Of a stretch of DNA of 53,503 nucleotides, positions 51,780 through 53,503 are shown in pieces. Below the pieces are notes generated by a model that worked only from the letters and a program-made list of their open reading frames with translations, searched no databases and had not been told where the DNA came from. Numbering within the stretch: position 1 is the first letter of the stretch; every line of letters starts with the position of its first letter. The stretch is taken from NCBI GenBank assembly GCA_021783515.1, contig JAJXTV010000026.1, forward strand, positions 1 to 53,503. Direction: 5' to 3'. The DNA comes from Nitrospirota bacterium. GTDB taxonomy: Bacteria > Nitrospirota > Thermodesulfovibrionia > Thermodesulfovibrionales > UBA6898. A program made the position numbers and the translations under genes.

Positions 51780-52296
51780 GCACCGCATCGCCGTCCTCTC
51801 CGCCTATGCGCTCGCCCTGCACGGGTTCGAGAGCCTGCTGCCGACCCCGATCCCGTGGCTGCGGCTCGGGTTGGCGAACATCATCACGCTCGTCGCCCTC
51901 GTCCTCTACGGCTTCAGGACCGCGATGACCGTCACGCTGATCCGGGTGGTCCTTGCGTCGATCTTCCTCGGGACGTTCCTCGGCCCCTCCTTCATGCTCA
52001 GTTTCAGCGGCGGCGTAGCGAGTACCGCGGCCATGGGTCTTGCCTATGCGGCATTCGAAGGACTCTTCGGCCCGGTCGGACTGAGCCTGATCGGCGCCCT
52101 CTTTCACAATATCGCGCAGCTCACCCTCGCTTATTTCCTCTTCATCCAGCGGATCGAGGCGGTAATCTTCATCGCCCCGGTGATCATCCTCATCGGCACG
52201 CTGACCGGCGTCGCAAACGGCGCGGTCTCGGGCCTTCTTATCAAAAAGATATTGCAAAAAGACGGGGAAAATATTCAAAATGATAAAGCGGATTAG
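51763..52296 (+). CDS. Gx transporter family membrane protein (EetB-like)
   Basis: 177 residues, five to six membrane helices: PWLRLGLANIITLVALVLYG, LIRVVLASIFLGTFLGPSF, MLSFSGGVASTAAMGLAY, VGLSLIGALFHNIAQLTLAY. It belongs to the Gx/HepT-like (heptaprenyl diphosphate synthase component I) membrane family, which resembles substrate-binding S-type proteins. Follows the NusG-II gene with a 17-base overlap. The apbE - NusG-II - Gx trio recurs in many anaerobes and in flavin-linked electron-export loci; the transported molecule is unknown. Confidence 0.88.
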   Translation: MQLQDKHRIAVLSAYALALHGFESLLPTPIPWLRLGLANIITLVALVLYGFRTAMTVTLIRVVLASIFLGTFLGPSFMLSFSGGVASTAAMGLAYAAFEGLFGPVGLSLIGALFHNIAQLTLAYFLFIQRIEAVIFIAPVIILIGTLTGVANGAVSGLLIKKILQKDGENIQNDKAD

Positions 52297-52308
52297 AGGT
52301 GCTGGACA

Positions 52309-52488
52309 ATGAAGATACGATGTCCCGTCTGCAGGGAATGGACCACATGGGAGGAGAACCCCTATAAGCCCTTCTGCTCCAAGAGGTGCAAACTCATCGA
52401 CCTGGGGGCCTGGGCATCGGAGGAATACAGGGTCTCGGGCAAGAAAGAAGAAGAGGAAGACGAAGAGCAAAAAGAGGCGGACGAATGA
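52309..52488 (+). CDS. yacG: YacG-type small zinc protein (DNA gyrase inhibitor family)
   Basis: 59 residues, a short gene: [43 protein letters not shown], then an acidic tail. The CPxC...CSxRC zinc knuckle and LIDLGAWA signature are those of YacG, which inhibits gyrase by binding GyrB. Follows the Gx gene by 12 bases; start ATG 52309. The Glu-rich tail is longer than in most. Confidence 0.85.
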   Translation: MKIRCPVCREWTTWEENPYKPFCSKRCKLIDLGAWASEEYRVSGKKEEEEDEEQKEADE

Positions 52489-52889
52489 CCCTCTTTCCGT
52501 TGTCTTGCACGCACCGGTCGGTATTTGCGTTGACACATTTCTAAAGACGTCTATCGGCGACAACAAGCTTAACTCCCGGGAATCAAAAACCGTAAATTCC
52601 GCTTTACTTTTCCGCCTCCATTTTTTAGACTATGCAAACTTTCCCGCGTAGGGTCGCGGGAAAGCAATCATGGGGAAGAACATTAGTTACCTCGCTGAAT
52701 AATATCGCAAGTGTCATATTGGTCACGAGGTTAATGATAAGAAATCGGCTGCTTACCACGAATCACGAAGATTTACATATCGGCATGATTTTAAGATCGC
52801 CGGTGTTAGCGCAAACACCGACCGGGGTTAACGCTGTTTTGATTTTATATTCGGAGTTAACCCCGTCGGGTTATGCTCATCGTTAAGTC
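52489..52889. other. AT-richer spacer with several hairpins
   Basis: 401 bases with no supported gene (a frame from 52632 exists but has no recognisable content or good ribosome site). It contains a perfect 10-bp hairpin CTTTCCCGCG-TAGGGT-CGCGGGAAAG at 52639-52664, a second hairpin CGGTGTT-AGCGCA-AACACCG at 52801-52820, and a longer inverted repeat around GGGGTTAAC (52823-52831) and GTTAACCCC (52856-52864). Base composition falls sharply relative to the flanking chromosome. Confidence 0.6.
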
Positions 52890-53414
52890 ATGATATTAAA
52901 GGACGGATATAAAGAACAATTTCAAAGAGTTCTGCGTTACTTGGACAAGGTAAGGGACCAGGACCGCGGTACCCTTGAATATTCTGACGATATATGGGCC
53001 TTTTTTCAAAATTGCTGGCATATGAAAGACTGGATCAAAAATGATCCTATGTTACCGAATAGTGTTAAAGACAACATTGAAAGAGAAGTTGAGAATTACG
53101 ACAGTCTTATGATCAGCGCGGATTTAACGAATAGAAGTAAACATTTGGCTTTAACAAAGAATATTAGAAGAGATGCAAGAATATCCGGGATAGGGGGAAT
53201 AATACACGCGCCACCTATTGTTATTCATGAGCGCCTCTATTCAGGTGAGGCGCCGCCAGAGAAAGCCGACTTGCCTCGTGAGATTGGCTTTGCTGAACAT
53301 CCTTTTTTTATTGAAACCTCAGACGGCAAAAAAGTGGACGGTCTTTCAATTGCAGGTCAGGCAGTCGATGACTGGAAAATAATATTTCAGAAATTTTCAC
53401 TGCCTTGGACTTAA
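52890..53414 (+). CDS. Hypothetical protein, probably cassette-borne
   Basis: 174 residues, AT-rich codons unlike the rest of the window, so likely acquired. Contains DDIWAFFQNCWHMKDWIKND near the N-terminus, a wording shared by a group of unknown proteins seen in mobile contexts. The rest (NYDSLMISADLTNRSKHLAL, ending in VDDWKIIFQKFSLPW) has no known motif and no signal peptide or membrane helix. The ATG follows GTTAAGTC directly and the stop codon lies inside ACTTAAC, the kind of flanks seen in integron gene cassettes. Confidence 0.5.
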   Translation: MILKDGYKEQFQRVLRYLDKVRDQDRGTLEYSDDIWAFFQNCWHMKDWIKNDPMLPNSVKDNIEREVENYDSLMISADLTNRSKHLALTKNIRRDARISGIGGIIHAPPIVIHERLYSGEAPPEKADLPREIGFAEHPFFIETSDGKKVDGLSIAGQAVDDWKIIFQKFSLPWT

Positions 53415-53503
53415 CAACAGGCGCGACGGCGACCGGGAATAGCCTATGAGGTTTTCTTCAGTAGGGAGACCCTTTAGGGACGTTGTGTCCGAAGTGTCGT
53501 TGT
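53409..53503 (+). repeat. Possible attC-like recombination site (incomplete)
   Basis: ACTTAAC (53409-53415) fits the RYYYAAC core of integron attC sites and begins at the stop codon of the preceding gene, as in gene cassettes. The window ends in GTTGT, complementary to ACAAC at 53414-53418, but the GTTRRRY partner would lie outside, and L-box pairing is weak. A GTTAAGT (52882-52888) just before the same gene is a possible partner site of the neighbouring cassette. Tentative. Confidence 0.25.

Noticed and set aside
52632-52886. 84-residue frame before the right-end gene
   Set aside because: No ribosome site, contains two hairpins and an inverted repeat, and no recognisable protein motif.

Overview
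The window reads as GC-rich (about 60%) chromosomal DNA from an anaerobic, Gram-negative-type bacterium. The best fit by gene content is Nitrospirota (Thermodesulfovibrionia-like) or a neighbouring deep lineage. Support comes from a four-subunit pyruvate:ferredoxin oxidoreductase plus a separate single-chain NifJ, an MglA/MglB pair and other Roadblock proteins, a UbiA/UbiX pair, an SWIB protein with a histone-H1-like tail, and a likely selenocysteine codon. The taxonomic call is inference. No rRNA or tRNA gene was found.

Layout. Bases 1-2330 are mobile DNA: the 3' end of a REP-associated transposase and a group II intron with its reverse transcriptase. Bases 2334-5821 hold a c-di-GMP-I riboswitch with an overlapping terminator, a secreted protein with a caspase-like C-terminus, and a PepSY-like membrane protein. 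Bases 5912-10706 (minus strand) carry a SprT-like peptidase, mglA/mglB and porGDAB. Bases 11000-22646 (plus strand) are a long, tightly packed housekeeping run: yicC, remA, gmk, rpoZ, coaBC, TPR, roadblock, aroQ, M24 peptidase, efp, accB, accC, TPR, thiE, and a branched-chain amino-acid binding lipoprotein. Bases 22775-30281 hold an H1-like/SWIB protein, a sulfite-oxidase-like pair, an F420-dependent-reductase-like protein, a P-type ATPase and a PriA that has lost its ATPase motifs. Bases 30471-42311 carry a repeat protein, a ferritin-like protein, a PilZ protein, nifJ, a thioredoxin-DsbD fusion, a response regulator, cspA, ppsR and ubiX-ubiA. Bases 42497-46370 are a decaying locus: a MalT/BTAD regulator with an in-frame UGA, followed by broken small genes behind an intact-looking SARP-type operator. 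Bases 46498-52488 hold a lipoprotein, a DUF1573-dihaem cytochrome with a probable Sec codon and SECIS hairpin, a short uvrA, and an apbE - NusG-II - Gx transporter - yacG run. The last 1 kb turns AT-richer and looks like a foreign cassette.

The strongest hunt results are: (1) the DUF1573-cytochrome selenoprotein with UGA in place of the first Cys of a CGC motif and a hairpin 21 nt downstream; (2) the c-di-GMP riboswitch controlling a chimeric secreted caspase-like protein; (3) the PriA lacking Walker A, Walker B and motif VI; and (4) the 11-bp-spaced direct repeats at a -10 element next to a broken BTAD regulator. Several c-di-GMP elements (riboswitch, PilZ protein) and several redox-exporting elements (ApbE cluster, haem proteins) suggest control of surface and electron-transfer functions, but that link is inference.
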